40,108 nucleotides of DNA from Treponema sp. (GCA_031265845.1 JAISCC010000092.1:1-40108), one strand, 5' to 3'. Counted from the first letter of the stretch, positions 18,074-26,734 are shown. Numbers and translations: made by a program. The notes: generated by a model not told the origin, from the sequence alone.

Positions 18074-18122
18074 CCCACATGAGCGTCGGCATGAAATACC
18101 GGCGCATAAAGTTCTTCCTTAA

Positions 18123-18152
18123 GCCCCGCGATAATCGCGGGGCGTTTTTTTT
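18123..18152 (+). terminator. Rho-independent terminator of the lipoprotein operon
   Basis: GCCCCGCG (18123-18130) pairs perfectly with CGCGGGGC (18136-18143) around a 5-base loop, followed by G and eight T residues. It lies 50 bases past the stop of the Ig-like lipoprotein. It is the clearest terminator in the window. Confidence 0.93.
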
Positions 18153-18298
18153 ACGAAGAGGCTAGTCGCCCCGCCCCTTCGGACGCGCCCATTGGCGGAT
18201 CGAATGCGCGAGTTTCCGCTTCACCGGCGCCGGGTTGACTGGAAAATAATCATGTTGGAATTGGTGGCGAACCAATAGCTATTCAAATAAGGGTGGAA

Positions 18299-18670
18299 TC
18301 ATCTCTGGCCGGAATCAATCCGGTTCAGAAGCGAATTGCCGGCTTTCAAATCAGAATGAATGGCTTTCAAATCAGAATGAATGGCTTTTAAATCAGAATG
18401 AGTGGCTTTCAGGACAGAATGAGTGGCTTTCAAATCAGAATGAGTGGCTTTCAGGACAGAATGAGTGGCTTTCAAATCAGAATGAATGGCTTTCAAGACA
18501 GAATGAATGGCTTTCAGGACAGAATGAATGGCTTTCAAGACAGAATGAATGGCTTTCAGGACAGAATAAATGGCTTTCAAATCAGAATGAATGGCTTTCA
18601 GAGTGGGTTGTTGCATGACAAGCGGCGATGCCGGTAGAGCCGCAGGGGAAGCGGCCTTCTCCGAAACCAT
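18299..18670 (-). CDS. Possible heptad-repeat (coiled-coil) protein encoded by the tandem repeat
   Basis: A 123-residue minus-strand frame has a short Ala/Pro start, then 13 heptads of the form LKA(I/T)HS(D/V) with Leu at every seventh position and Ile or Thr three residues later, then NSLLNRIDSGQR. This spacing fits a parallel coiled coil, and the final non-repeat residues keep the Leu/Ile rhythm, which favours real coding. Against it: no ribosome-binding site is seen at either Met, and the 21-bp repeat also leaves other frames open (MNGFQDR on the plus strand). Confidence 0.4.
   Translation of the reverse strand: MVSEKAASPAALPASPLVMQQPTLKAIHSDLKAIYSVLKAIHSVLKAIHSVLKAIHSVLKAIHSDLKATHSVLKATHSDLKATHSVLKATHSDLKAIHSDLKAIHSDLKAGNSLLNRIDSGQR
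18341..18600. repeat. 21-bp tandem repeat, about 12.4 copies
   Basis: The unit is GGCTTTCA-NNN-CAGAATGART. Twelve full copies start at 18341 and recur every 21 bases, plus a partial copy at 18593. Variation is concentrated at the three N positions (AAT, GGA or AGA) and at the last bases (GAAT or GAGT). Copies alternate AAT and GGA in the middle of the array, suggesting expansion as 42-bp pairs. A multiple of three keeps frames open. There are no unique spacers, so it is not a CRISPR array. Confidence 0.95.
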
Positions 18671-18806
18671 ACGGGTATGCGCTGCCGCCCGGAAAAGGAA
18701 AACGCAGGGGCGCCACGCGCCAAATTTGAACCAGCAACGCCTCGCAGGAGGTTAAACGACGAAAGAGAAGTTTATATGAAAAAAAGTGGAAAGCCGCGCC
18801 CTGAAA

Positions 18807-20096
18807 TTACAGGGATTCCACCGCATCCATTGTCAGCGTCGCAAAGTAATCTTCAATAGTTTCCCTTCGCCGTATCTGGAGGATTGAGCCGTCAGGACGG
18901 AGCAACAACTCGCCGCACCGGAGTTTGCCGTTGTAGTTGAAGCCCATAGCCCTGCCGTGGGCGCCCGCGTCGTGAATGACAACAAGGTCGCCGCCATTGG
19001 CAACGCCACTATCATTGGCGGTCGCAATGCGGGGCAGTTTCCGCTGAACCGCGAATTTGTCGTTGTTTTCGCAGAGTCCGCCGACTACATCGTAGGTTTC
19101 TGTGAGCGGGGCGTCTTCCTTGCCCGCCACGGTAATGTGGTGGTACGCGCCGTACAGACCGGGGCGCATAAGATCAGCCATGCAGGAATCAAGGGCGATA
19201 TACTCGCGGTAGACGCTTTTGCGATGCACGGCGCGGGATACGAGCCACCCGTACGGACCCGTTATCGCCCGCCCCCACTCGGCGCGTATGCCGAGCGGAT
19301 CAAGCCCTGCGGGTACGATAATGGCGTCGTACGCGGCTTTGACGCCCGAAGCCAACGTTTCGTAATCAACGGCCGTTTGTTCGGGCAGATACGGAATCCC
19401 CACGCCTCCGCCCAAATTCACAAACTCAAGGCGGACGCCGGTTTTTTCCCGCACTTCAACGGCCAGCTCAAACAGAAGCCGCGCGGTCTCAATATGGTAC
19501 TCGACGTTCAGTTCATTGGAAGCCACCATGGTGTGCAGGGCGAGCCGCTTTGCGCCCTTTTGTTTAAGCAGGCGGAACCCTTCCAGTATTTGTTCCCGGG
19601 TAAATCCATACTTCGCCTCCTTCGGCGTGCCGATGATGGCGTTGCCCGTTTTCCTGTCGCCCGGATTGTAGCGGCAGGACACAAGTTCCGGAATTCGGGC
19701 GTATTTCTCCAGAAATTCGATGTGGGTGAAATCATCCAGATTGATGACCGCGCCCAGTTCAAGGGCTTTCCGGTATTCGGCGATGGGCGTTTCATTCGAC
19801 GTGAACATGATGTCTTCGCCCGTTATGCCCGCCATGCCGGATAAAAGCAGTTCCGGCAGGCTCGAACAGTCCGCGCCGAAGCCTTCGCGGGCTAAAATTT
19901 TCAGTATAGCCGGATTTGGCGACGCCTTAACCGCGAAATGCTCCTTGAAAAAAGGAAGCGCCGAAAAGGCTTTTTTGAAACGGGCGGCGTTCTCCACTAT
20001 GCTTCTTTCATCATACAAGTAAAACGGGGTCGGATAGGTTTTGACGATTTCTTCCAGCCGCGCTTTGGCAAGCGGAAAGCGTTTTGTACAACTCAT
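18807..20096 (-). CDS. lysA: Diaminopimelate decarboxylase
   Basis: LysA converts meso-diaminopimelate to lysine with pyridoxal phosphate. The 429-residue protein is of usual length. PLP-binding Lys57 sits in HFAVKASPNP, the glycine-rich phosphate site is FVNLGGGVGIPY, and the C-terminal part has GGLCENNDKFA where most LysA have a CESGD motif; the catalytic Cys is kept. VIHDAGAHGRAMGFNYNG matches the family pattern near the end. Its ATG overlaps the asd stop (ATGA at 20093-20096), so translation is coupled. The pairing supports lysine/DAP biosynthesis. Confidence 0.92.
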   Translation of the reverse strand: MSCTKRFPLAKARLEEIVKTYPTPFYLYDERSIVENAARFKKAFSALPFFKEHFAVKASPNPAILKILAREGFGADCSSLPELLLSGMAGITGEDIMFTSNETPIAEYRKALELGAVINLDDFTHIEFLEKYARIPELVSCRYNPGDRKTGNAIIGTPKEAKYGFTREQILEGFRLLKQKGAKRLALHTMVASNELNVEYHIETARLLFELAVEVREKTGVRLEFVNLGGGVGIPYLPEQTAVDYETLASGVKAAYDAIIVPAGLDPLGIRAEWGRAITGPYGWLVSRAVHRKSVYREYIALDSCMADLMRPGLYGAYHHITVAGKEDAPLTETYDVVGGLCENNDKFAVQRKLPRIATANDSGVANGGDLVVIHDAGAHGRAMGFNYNGKLRCGELLLRPDGSILQIRRRETIEDYFATLTMDAVESL

Positions 20097-21193
20097 CCAA
20101 CATACCCTTTCACTTTCAAAAGCTCCGCGTTCAGAATGCCGCCGCCGGCCGCGCCGCGCACCGTATTGTGCGAACAGCCCACAAACCGCGCGTCAAACAC
20201 CGGACACGGCCTCACGCGCCCCACAGTTACCGCCATCGCCTTGTCCGCGCCGCCGTCTTTGCGCGGTTGCGGACGGTTGTCCTCATCCCGCACGATAATC
20301 GGCTGAACCGGCGCGAATGGCAGATTCATTTCCTGGGGCAACGCTTTAAAATTCCGCCAAATGCGCTTTATTTCCTCAATTGAGGGTTTTTTTTCGCCGA
20401 ATTCCATGCTGACGCAGGCGGTATGCCCGTCAACCACCGGCACGCGGTTGCAATGCGCCGCAATCCGGGGGAATTCCGCGTTTGCGATGCCGCCGCCGCT
20501 CACCGCGCCCAGTATCTTGAGCGGCTCTTTTTCGGACTTTTCTTCCTCGCCGCCAATAAACGGCACAACGTTGCCGATAATGTCAAGGCTCGCGACGCCG
20601 GGGTAGCCCGCGCCGGAAACCGCCTGCAATGTGGCGACCACAGCCCGCCGTATCTCAAAGCCCGCCTCAATAAGCGCGTAGAACGGCGTCATATAACTCT
20701 GAATGGAACAGTTCGGCTTCACCGCGATAAAGCCCTTCCCCCACCCCCGCGCTTTTTGTTGCAAGGGGATGACATCCGTGTGGTGGGGATTCACTTCGGC
20801 GATAAGCATCGGCACGTCAGGAGTCCACCGGTGCGCGGACGCGTTGGAAATCACCGGAATTCCGGCCGCCGCATACGCCTCTTCCAGCGCCTTGATCTCA
20901 TCCTTGCCCATTTCGAGCGCGGAAAAAACAAAGGCGCAATCGCCCCGTTTTGACGCCTCAACTGCGGTTGAAACATCGTTGGCGTCCGCCACGACAAGTT
21001 CGCCTGTCGCGGCTTTGTACGTCTTCTCAAGATGCCACCGCCCGGCGACAGCTTCTTTGTATGGTTTGCCCGCGCTTCTGGGAGACGCCGCGACAAAACG
21101 CGGCTCAAACCACGGATGATCGCTAAGCAGGGCGATGTAGTTCTGTCCCACCATGCCGGTCGCTCCTAAAACGCCAACGGGAATCTTGCGCAT
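20093..21193 (-). CDS. asd: Aspartate-semialdehyde dehydrogenase, archaeal/fungal type
   Basis: Asd reduces beta-aspartyl phosphate with NADPH to aspartate semialdehyde, the branch point to lysine/DAP, threonine and methionine. The NADP loop is GATGMVG (residues 9-15). The catalytic Cys162 lies in KPNCSIQ, preceded by NPHHTDVIP. GHTACVSMEF follows towards the C-terminus. The 366-residue length and sequence style are those of the archaeal/fungal subtype. The start at 21193 is chosen because AGGAG lies just upstream, whereas the longer frame runs into a palindromic repeat. lysA follows with a 4-base overlap. Confidence 0.93.
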   Translation of the reverse strand: MRKIPVGVLGATGMVGQNYIALLSDHPWFEPRFVAASPRSAGKPYKEAVAGRWHLEKTYKAATGELVVADANDVSTAVEASKRGDCAFVFSALEMGKDEIKALEEAYAAAGIPVISNASAHRWTPDVPMLIAEVNPHHTDVIPLQQKARGWGKGFIAVKPNCSIQSYMTPFYALIEAGFEIRRAVVATLQAVSGAGYPGVASLDIIGNVVPFIGGEEEKSEKEPLKILGAVSGGGIANAEFPRIAAHCNRVPVVDGHTACVSMEFGEKKPSIEEIKRIWRNFKALPQEMNLPFAPVQPIIVRDEDNRPQPRKDGGADKAMAVTVGRVRPCPVFDARFVGCSHNTVRGAAGGGILNAELLKVKGYVG

Positions 21194-21207
21194 AATTGCT
21201 CCTGTTT

Positions 21208-21251
21208 GAGCCCGTTCCAAAACGCGGCCTATAGCCGGCAGGTTTTGAAAC
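21208..21251. repeat. Palindromic intergenic repeat (imperfect arms)
   Basis: GTTCCAAAAC (21214-21223) faces GTTTTGAAAC (21242-21251) with one mismatch. GAGCCCGTTCCAAAAC (21208-21223) matches the arm at 7889-7904 at 14 of 16 positions. The centre contains a small CGGCCTATAGCCG inverted repeat. It lies directly upstream of asd. Confidence 0.65.
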
Positions 21252-21398
21252 AGCACGTTTAGATTTTAAGTGGAAAAGCGATCTGAGGCGCTTTTCTCAA
21301 AGCCAATGTCACGGGATTGATTTTGCCAAAAAAAACGCAAAAATTCAAGATGAAGGTCTTTAAAAAATAGCGGTGGATGGTGTATATTTAATATAGCA

Positions 21399-21956
21399 AT
21401 GAAGAAATCATGTTTGTTTTTTATAATGATTGCGCCGCTTGTCTCTTTTTTTGCGTGTACGTCGCATCCTTCGGCGGATGTGAGCGATTCTTCAAAGGCG
21501 GACGCCAACACGCCGCAATGGGCGCATGAGATTCCGCCGGCGGATATGATCTGGGGCGTTGGAAGCGCGCTTGATGAAAAGCAAAGCAATGCGATGTGGA
21601 CGGCTGAAAAGAGGGGAAAAGAATCTGTCGGGCGGATGTTGAAAGCCTACGTGAGCGATGTAAGCGGGGAATACAGCGAGCTTCCCCAGGAAGCGGTGGA
21701 AGACATAAACGACAAAATAACGCGGGCGCCGTTCGATGAAGCGACGGCGGTTTTGAGATGGAAAGCCCCTGATGGCGCGTGGTGGTACCGCGTCGAATAT
21801 ACAAAGGCGGACGCCCGCGCCTTTCTATCCGGTCTTTTTGATGAAGAAGAGGAATTGTTTCCAGAATTTGATGCGACTCGGGCGATGCAGCTTCTGGACC
21901 CGCGCATGACAGGCGAAGACATTCCGTTTCAAACCGGCGGCGCGGAACAGCAATGA
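21399..21956 (+). CDS. LPP20-like lipoprotein
   Basis: This 185-residue protein has a signal peptide with relaxed lipobox FFAC (Cys20). Next comes TPQWAHEIPPADMIWGVGSA, the LPP20 pattern in which a W and a G.G.A strand precede a long amphipathic helix. The helix spans about 65-110, followed by a strand with WWYRVEYTKADA and an acidic tail. The family is found in outer membranes and flagellar basal-body envelope structures; the exact role here is unknown. There is no ribosome-binding site; a TATATT at 21383-21388 lies 10 bases before the ATG. First gene of the lipoprotein cluster. Confidence 0.75.
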   Translation: MKKSCLFFIMIAPLVSFFACTSHPSADVSDSSKADANTPQWAHEIPPADMIWGVGSALDEKQSNAMWTAEKRGKESVGRMLKAYVSDVSGEYSELPQEAVEDINDKITRAPFDEATAVLRWKAPDGAWWYRVEYTKADARAFLSGLFDEEEELFPEFDATRAMQLLDPRMTGEDIPFQTGGAEQQ

Positions 21957-22099
21957 ATTGGCTGACGCCTCTCTTTTTTATAGAAAATTTAAAGAATCAG
22001 GAAGATTTTTTTATAAAAATGAGGTATATTAGTTAGGTGTATGCAGGTTCTCTCGTAGGAGGGGGCTTTAAAAATTTATCTTTATAAGAGGAGTTTCTT

Positions 22100-22681
22100 A
22101 TGAAAAAACGCGTGTATGTGCTTTTAACAGCCGTTATTGCACTTTCTCTCACACTGGCAGGCTGTGGTTCATCGCCCGCTTCACCAAAGCAAGCTGCAAA
22201 AAAATTGCCGAGTTTCGTGCTGAATCCTCCGACTGCGGAAGGTGTGGTATATGGGGTTGGCGCTTCGACAACTCAGGAGCAGTCCCTTGCCCTAAGGCAG
22301 GCGAAAGAACGCGCCAAGGTTGATCTTGCGAACAAATTAAGCTCTCAGGTTAAATCTATGGTAACTGATTATACGCGGCAAGCGGGAACCGGTCAGGATT
22401 TAACGGATCTTAGATTCTATGAGAGCATCAGCCAATCTTTGACAAACGCAACCTTGAGAGGTTTGCAGGATGGACCTGCGGAATTCACCGAAGACGGAAC
22501 GCTCTGGATCTATGTTAAAATCAGCAAAGCCGAAGCGGCTCAGGTTGCCGCCAGTGTTTTTGAAAGTGAAGCCAGCCAGTACGCCGAATTCAAGGCTATG
22601 AACGCGCTTGCGGCTATGAACGCTCAACTGGAGAAAAATGATCCCTCGTTGGCGCCCGGCGAACCGCAAGCATCCTACTAA
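22100..22681 (+). CDS. LPP20 family lipoprotein
   Basis: This 193-residue lipoprotein has lipobox LAGC (Cys22). The LPP20 core is clear: LPSFVLNPPTAEGVVYGVGA, then a helix AKERAKVDLANKLSSQVKSM and LWIYVKISKAEA. This is the most typical LPP20 member in the window. LPP20 proteins include Helicobacter Lpp20 and flagellar FlgP of Vibrio and Campylobacter. GAGGAG lies just upstream of the ATG. The C-terminus is Ala-rich and helical. It lies between two other LPP20-like genes. Confidence 0.87.
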   Translation: MKKRVYVLLTAVIALSLTLAGCGSSPASPKQAAKKLPSFVLNPPTAEGVVYGVGASTTQEQSLALRQAKERAKVDLANKLSSQVKSMVTDYTRQAGTGQDLTDLRFYESISQSLTNATLRGLQDGPAEFTEDGTLWIYVKISKAEAAQVAASVFESEASQYAEFKAMNALAAMNAQLEKNDPSLAPGEPQASY

Positions 22682-22732
22682 TCTGTTAGCATCAAGTGAC
22701 GGCGATTCCTTTGTGGGATCGCCCTAAAAAAA

Positions 22733-23560
22733 ATGAACAAATTGTCTATTAAAGCTATTGTTAAATTCTTGTTTGCAACTTCTTGCGTGGCGTTTCTTTC
22801 CTGCGCGGGATCTCCTTCCGCGCAACAGAAATTCGCGCCGAAAAAGTACCCTAACGGGTCCGAAAAGGCGCTCTGGAACACTTCTACGTCCGGTGGGGAG
22901 TTGATCATTGTGGGTGTCGGCGGCATTCAAATGTACGACAGCGGCTCCATTCAGAAAGCGCTTGAAGACGCGGCGAGAAAGGCGTCGCTTTTTGCCGGTA
23001 TAAGGGGAGTCGTCGTGTATTATGAACATATCGGCGCTTCGTTCTGGCGCTATAGTATAGCAAGCGCTACAAAAATTGATTATAACGAAGACTATCTGGG
23101 GTATATCGAACAGTTGAGTTATGACCCGGAGAGGGACATTATTATAAATGAAAGAGGCGCGTTTGTCCGCGTCAGATATAAACTCCCCAACTCTTTTCAT
23201 GCCGTCTACCCTTCTTCAGGCAGTGAGACGGAAAAACCCGATTGGGTGGTCAACCCGCCATCAAGGATCGCTGGTTTTACGGCTGGAGTCGGCTATGCCC
23301 GTCCGCAAATGTTCTCGAACGCCACGTATGTGGCCTCGTATGAGTCCGCCATTGCCAATCTTGTGAGCAAGGGTTCCAACAGCATAGAGTCAAAAAACAT
23401 ACAACTTCAGGGCGAGGGTTATAATTATGACGACATCCGGGAATTCATTACAACCGCAGCCGCTGTAATAGACGGTTTCTACATCCTTCAAGTGTGGGTT
23501 GATCCTAAAGACGGGGGGGTGTATACTTTAGCGATAGCGCAATTTGTGAAAGGACTGTAA
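22733..23560 (+). CDS. Lipoprotein with C-terminal LPP20-like domain
   Basis: This 275-residue lipoprotein has lipobox FLSC (Cys24). An N-terminal region contains a GVGGIQ strand followed by a helix (SIQKALEDAARKASLFAG). A second half begins KPDWVVNPPSRIAGFTAGVG and has the LPP20 pattern of strand, helix and final strand (FYILQVWVDPKDGGVYTLAI). The repeated strand-helix plan suggests two copies of one fold. A GGCGAT/ATCGCC hairpin (22701-22723) ends just before the start codon and might affect translation. No strong ribosome-binding site is seen. Confidence 0.75.
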   Translation: MNKLSIKAIVKFLFATSCVAFLSCAGSPSAQQKFAPKKYPNGSEKALWNTSTSGGELIIVGVGGIQMYDSGSIQKALEDAARKASLFAGIRGVVVYYEHIGASFWRYSIASATKIDYNEDYLGYIEQLSYDPERDIIINERGAFVRVRYKLPNSFHAVYPSSGSETEKPDWVVNPPSRIAGFTAGVGYARPQMFSNATYVASYESAIANLVSKGSNSIESKNIQLQGEGYNYDDIREFITTAAAVIDGFYILQVWVDPKDGGVYTLAIAQFVKGL

Positions 23561-23562
23561 GT

Positions 23563-24171
23563 ATGAAAAAATTTATATTGTTCGCGGTATTCACCGCGCC
23601 GGTTTTCTGTATGTTGTCTTGCGGAAGCGCGCCCAGCGTAAGCAGGGTTTCTTCCAATTCTCTCACTGATTTAAGCGGGCGTTGGAACAACACCGACGTT
23701 CGGATCGTATGCACGAGTTTGATTGATTCATGTCTGAATTCTTCACGGATCGCTCGATTCGCCGGAGAGAATGACCGGCTTCCCCGGATTAAGATAGGAA
23801 CCTTTAAGAACAACACAGATGAACACCTTGATCCGACCATTATTCCCAATGCGATGAAGGTGGTTATAACCAACAGCGGCAGGGCGGAATTTGTGGCGGA
23901 CAGCGCGACCCAGAACGAATTGCGCGCGGAAAAACAAGACCAACTCGGCGCCGCCAGCTATGAGACTGCGGCAAGCGTCGGCAATGAAACGGCGGCGGAT
24001 TTTATGCTTACCGGCTCAGTTAAGACCATAGTTGATCGCGCGGGACTCACGTCGACAAGAACCTATATTGTGAACGCGGAGCTAACTCACATCGAAACGG
24101 GCGTGATATACTGGACGGATGAAAACAGCGAGATCAATAAGGTTGTTCAGCAGTCGAAAGTAAAATTCTAG
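23563..24171 (+). CDS. LpoB-like lipoprotein (penicillin-binding-protein activator family)
   Basis: This 202-residue lipoprotein has lipobox MLSC (Cys20). The LpoB/YcfM pattern is visible: LSGRWNNTDVRIVCTSLIDS, then PRIKIGTFKNNTDEHLD, a helix, AADFMLTGSVKTIVDR and TYIVNAELTHIETGVIYWTD. In E. coli, LpoB crosses from the outer membrane to activate PBP1b; whether this protein acts that way in a spirochaete is not shown. It starts 2 bases after the preceding stop with AAAGGA upstream, so it belongs to the same operon. COG3014 and LPP20 neighbours are a recurring association in other bacteria. Confidence 0.85.
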   Translation: MKKFILFAVFTAPVFCMLSCGSAPSVSRVSSNSLTDLSGRWNNTDVRIVCTSLIDSCLNSSRIARFAGENDRLPRIKIGTFKNNTDEHLDPTIIPNAMKVVITNSGRAEFVADSATQNELRAEKQDQLGAASYETAASVGNETAADFMLTGSVKTIVDRAGLTSTRTYIVNAELTHIETGVIYWTDENSEINKVVQQSKVKF

Positions 24172-24180
24172 CTGACAACA

Positions 24181-25494
24181 ATGAAGGCGCTTTTCAGAAA
24201 GTCACTTTTAATTTTTTCCTTAATTTTGTGCGCGACATACACGGCATGCGCTTCACGTCCGTATGCGCGTGTTGACAAGCCCGTAGCGGCGGGAAATTTT
24301 AGGGAAGGCATTGTCCTTTTAGAAAACAAAAAATACAGCCTGTATCAATCGCAAGACAATGTGTTGTACTATTTGGACAAGGGTATGCTCTCCCACTATG
24401 CCGGAGAATACGGCGAGTCCATAACGCTGTTGCAGTCCGCTGAGCAAGGCATTCAAGCGGCGTTTACCAAGAGCGTCACTATGGAGATAGGCTCCTATAT
24501 TGCCAATGATGCGGTGCAGGAATACGCGGGCGAAGATTACGAGGACATTTATATCAAAGCGTTTAACGCCTTAAACTATTATCACAAAGGCGAGCTGGAA
24601 AGCGCGTTGGTTGAAATCAGGGGCATGAGCCTGAAACTTGATGGACTTGCCGCGAAATACGCTGGTTTGATCGCAAACATGCAGGAGGAGGCCCGAAGAA
24701 ACGGCGCGCCAGCCGCAGATTCCAAAGCCGCGACTGCATTCTCCAATTCCGCGCTCGGCTGTTATTTGAGCATGCTTTTTTACCGTGGAACAGGCGATCC
24801 CAATGCGGAGGTTGACTGGAGGAATTTATGGAAGGCTTTTGCCGATGCGCCCGCATTGTATAATTTTCCGGTTCCTTCAACCGTTGCAGATGACCTTGAG
24901 ACGTCAAATGGCAAAGCCCGCCTCAACATCATAGGTTTTTCGGGGCTTTCGCCGGTAAAAGAAGAACGTGTAGCGCGAATTCCGCTTCCTTACGGGTGGA
25001 TCAAAATCGCGTTGCCTGTTTTGGTTTTGCGTCCTTCGGCAGTTCGCAGGATAGAAGTTGTTTTTGAGAACGGAGACCGGTATCCCCTTGAACTGCTGGA
25101 AAATATTGAAGCCATTGCGGGCGAGACGTTTAAGGCGAAAGAAGCCCTCATTTACACAAAGTCGGTGATACGCGCAACCATTAAAGGCGCAACCGCAAGC
25201 GCGATGTCTACAGCGGCGAGGGAAGTCGATGACGCCGCCACCAGCCTTGTTCTTGGGTTGTTCGGTCTAGGCGCTCAAATTTTCGCCGAAGCGAGCGAAC
25301 AGGCGGACTTGCGGATTTCCCGCTACTTTCCAGCCAAGGCGTACGTAACGGGAATCACGCTTGATCCCGGAATATATTCTTTTTCGGTAAATTTTTATGA
25401 TGGACAGGGAAGATTGATAGAATTTTTCCCGTTTGAAAATGTTAGTGTTGATGAAAATGCGCTTAATCTAAAGGAGGCGATATGCGTACAATAG
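24181..25494 (+). CDS. COG3014-type lipoprotein
   Basis: This 437-residue protein has a signal peptide with lipobox YTAC (Cys23). Its first half is helical and TPR-like (YYLDKGMLSHYAGEYGESIT, YIKAFNALNYYHKGELESAL). The centre carries a conserved-looking stretch (IALPVLVLRPSAVRRIEVVF) typical of COG3014, and the C-terminus is beta-rich. COG3014 proteins often sit beside LPP20 and LpoB genes; function is unknown. It starts 9 bases after the LpoB-like stop without a clear ribosome-binding site. Its 3' end overlaps the next gene by 13 bases, and the AGGAGG for that gene lies inside it. Confidence 0.75.
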   Translation: MKALFRKSLLIFSLILCATYTACASRPYARVDKPVAAGNFREGIVLLENKKYSLYQSQDNVLYYLDKGMLSHYAGEYGESITLLQSAEQGIQAAFTKSVTMEIGSYIANDAVQEYAGEDYEDIYIKAFNALNYYHKGELESALVEIRGMSLKLDGLAAKYAGLIANMQEEARRNGAPAADSKAATAFSNSALGCYLSMLFYRGTGDPNAEVDWRNLWKAFADAPALYNFPVPSTVADDLETSNGKARLNIIGFSGLSPVKEERVARIPLPYGWIKIALPVLVLRPSAVRRIEVVFENGDRYPLELLENIEAIAGETFKAKEALIYTKSVIRATIKGATASAMSTAAREVDDAATSLVLGLFGLGAQIFAEASEQADLRISRYFPAKAYVTGITLDPGIYSFSVNFYDGQGRLIEFFPFENVSVDENALNLKEAICVQ

Positions 25495-26714
25495 CATCTC
25501 TTGTTCTGATGGTTGGTATTATCATTCTTTTGCCGGCGTGCGCCGGCGCTCCAACAAGCGTCGGAACCGGACGGGGAAACAGCGGCGCGGAGGCGGAAGC
25601 GGAGGCTCAAGCCGCATTACGCGCCATGAACAACGGCGGGCAGTCCGTTCCAGGCGGCAATGCTTCTGGCGGCGTGTACAATGCGCCTCAGCCGTCCGGC
25701 GGGCAACCGGCGTCGGCGTCCGCGATAGCTGGCGCGAAGCCTCAGTGGGTCGATTCGGCGGATCCGGTGTATGCCGCGTACATTACAAGATCAGGTTCAG
25801 GCGCGAGTCAGGACCAGTCCGATCAGAGGGCGTTTTCCGAGCTTGTGGCGTATTTCAGGCAATCAATACAATCCGAAACAACGTTGGCAAGTTCGTATTC
25901 GGAAGCGCGGATGGGAAATTCCGTAAAAACAGAGAGCAGTGTCAGAATGGAAGAGGCTATACGGATATCTTCACAGTTGGACGCGCTTGAAGGCGCGATA
26001 ATCGCCGCCCGTTGGTATGACGGCAAAAGCGCCTATTACTCATTGGCAACCATGGACAAAGCGGAAACCATCAGGATTTATATGGAGCTTGTCAACGCGA
26101 ATGTGAACGCCATTAACAACCTGTTGAATATGACCAGCGTGGAGAAAGAGAGCTTTGACGGGTATTTACGATACCAGCAGGCGGCGACGCTGGCGGATCA
26201 AACTCAGGCGTACGCAAGCGTGTTGAGCGTCGCCGGAGACAAGAGCAATATTCGCGGCAGCCTGAAAACGGGCTTTGAGTATCGGAATGAAGCGAGGACA
26301 ACTGTTATCCCCAAAATCCCAATAGGCGTGATCGTTAATCCCGCGACGCCAAATGTAAACGCGATCAGGGCTGGAGACATTGAGGCGGCTTTTTCAAGCG
26401 CGATAACAAAGATCGGCTTTCAGGGCGGTACGGCTCGATCCCGGTATGTGATCACCGTTGATGTCGCGCTTGAGGAAATCTCCTATCCGAACAATCCCAT
26501 TAAATTCTCCCGTCTTTCTTTAAACGCCGCTTTAAGAGACACTCAGACCGGAAACAGATTGATCGCCTATAGCTTTCCTCCCCTGCGCGAAGGACACACA
26601 ACGCTTGTCGAGGCTGAAAACTGGTGTGTCAGAACTGCGGTGACAAAAATCGGCCACGCTCAGGATGGGTTTGGCAAAAAATTGTCAGATTACCTCACTT
26701 CGTTGTCGGAGTAA
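25482..26714 (+). CDS. LPP20-like lipoprotein with a large C-terminal domain
   Basis: This 410-residue lipoprotein has lipobox LPAC (Cys20). A Gly/Ala/Ser-rich spacer spans about 25-80. An LPP20-like domain begins at KPQWVDSADPVYAAYITRSG and continues through a long helix to about residue 200. A helical linker leads to an alpha/beta domain (about 270-405) with alternating strands, for example ARSRYVITVDVALEEISY. This two-domain plan is reminiscent of flagellar FlgT, though that identity is not established. AGGAGG lies immediately upstream of the ATG, inside the previous gene. Confidence 0.75.
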   Translation: MRTIASLVLMVGIIILLPACAGAPTSVGTGRGNSGAEAEAEAQAALRAMNNGGQSVPGGNASGGVYNAPQPSGGQPASASAIAGAKPQWVDSADPVYAAYITRSGSGASQDQSDQRAFSELVAYFRQSIQSETTLASSYSEARMGNSVKTESSVRMEEAIRISSQLDALEGAIIAARWYDGKSAYYSLATMDKAETIRIYMELVNANVNAINNLLNMTSVEKESFDGYLRYQQAATLADQTQAYASVLSVAGDKSNIRGSLKTGFEYRNEARTTVIPKIPIGVIVNPATPNVNAIRAGDIEAAFSSAITKIGFQGGTARSRYVITVDVALEEISYPNNPIKFSRLSLNAALRDTQTGNRLIAYSFPPLREGHTTLVEAENWCVRTAVTKIGHAQDGFGKKLSDYLTSLSE

Positions 26715-26734
26715 TGCGGGCTATGCGGCTATGC

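Noticed and set aside
18341-18600. CRISPR-like array
   Set aside because: Units are contiguous 21-bp copies with no unique spacers, and no cas genes are present.
18398-18637. Plus-strand frame of MNGFQDR/MSGFQIR heptads
   Set aside because: It lacks a start signal and is interrupted upstream by a stop within the array. The minus-strand frame has better non-repeat ends.
20093-21256. Longer asd reading from 21256
   Set aside because: The extra 21 codons come from the palindromic repeat at 21208-21251. AGGAG marks the start at 21193.
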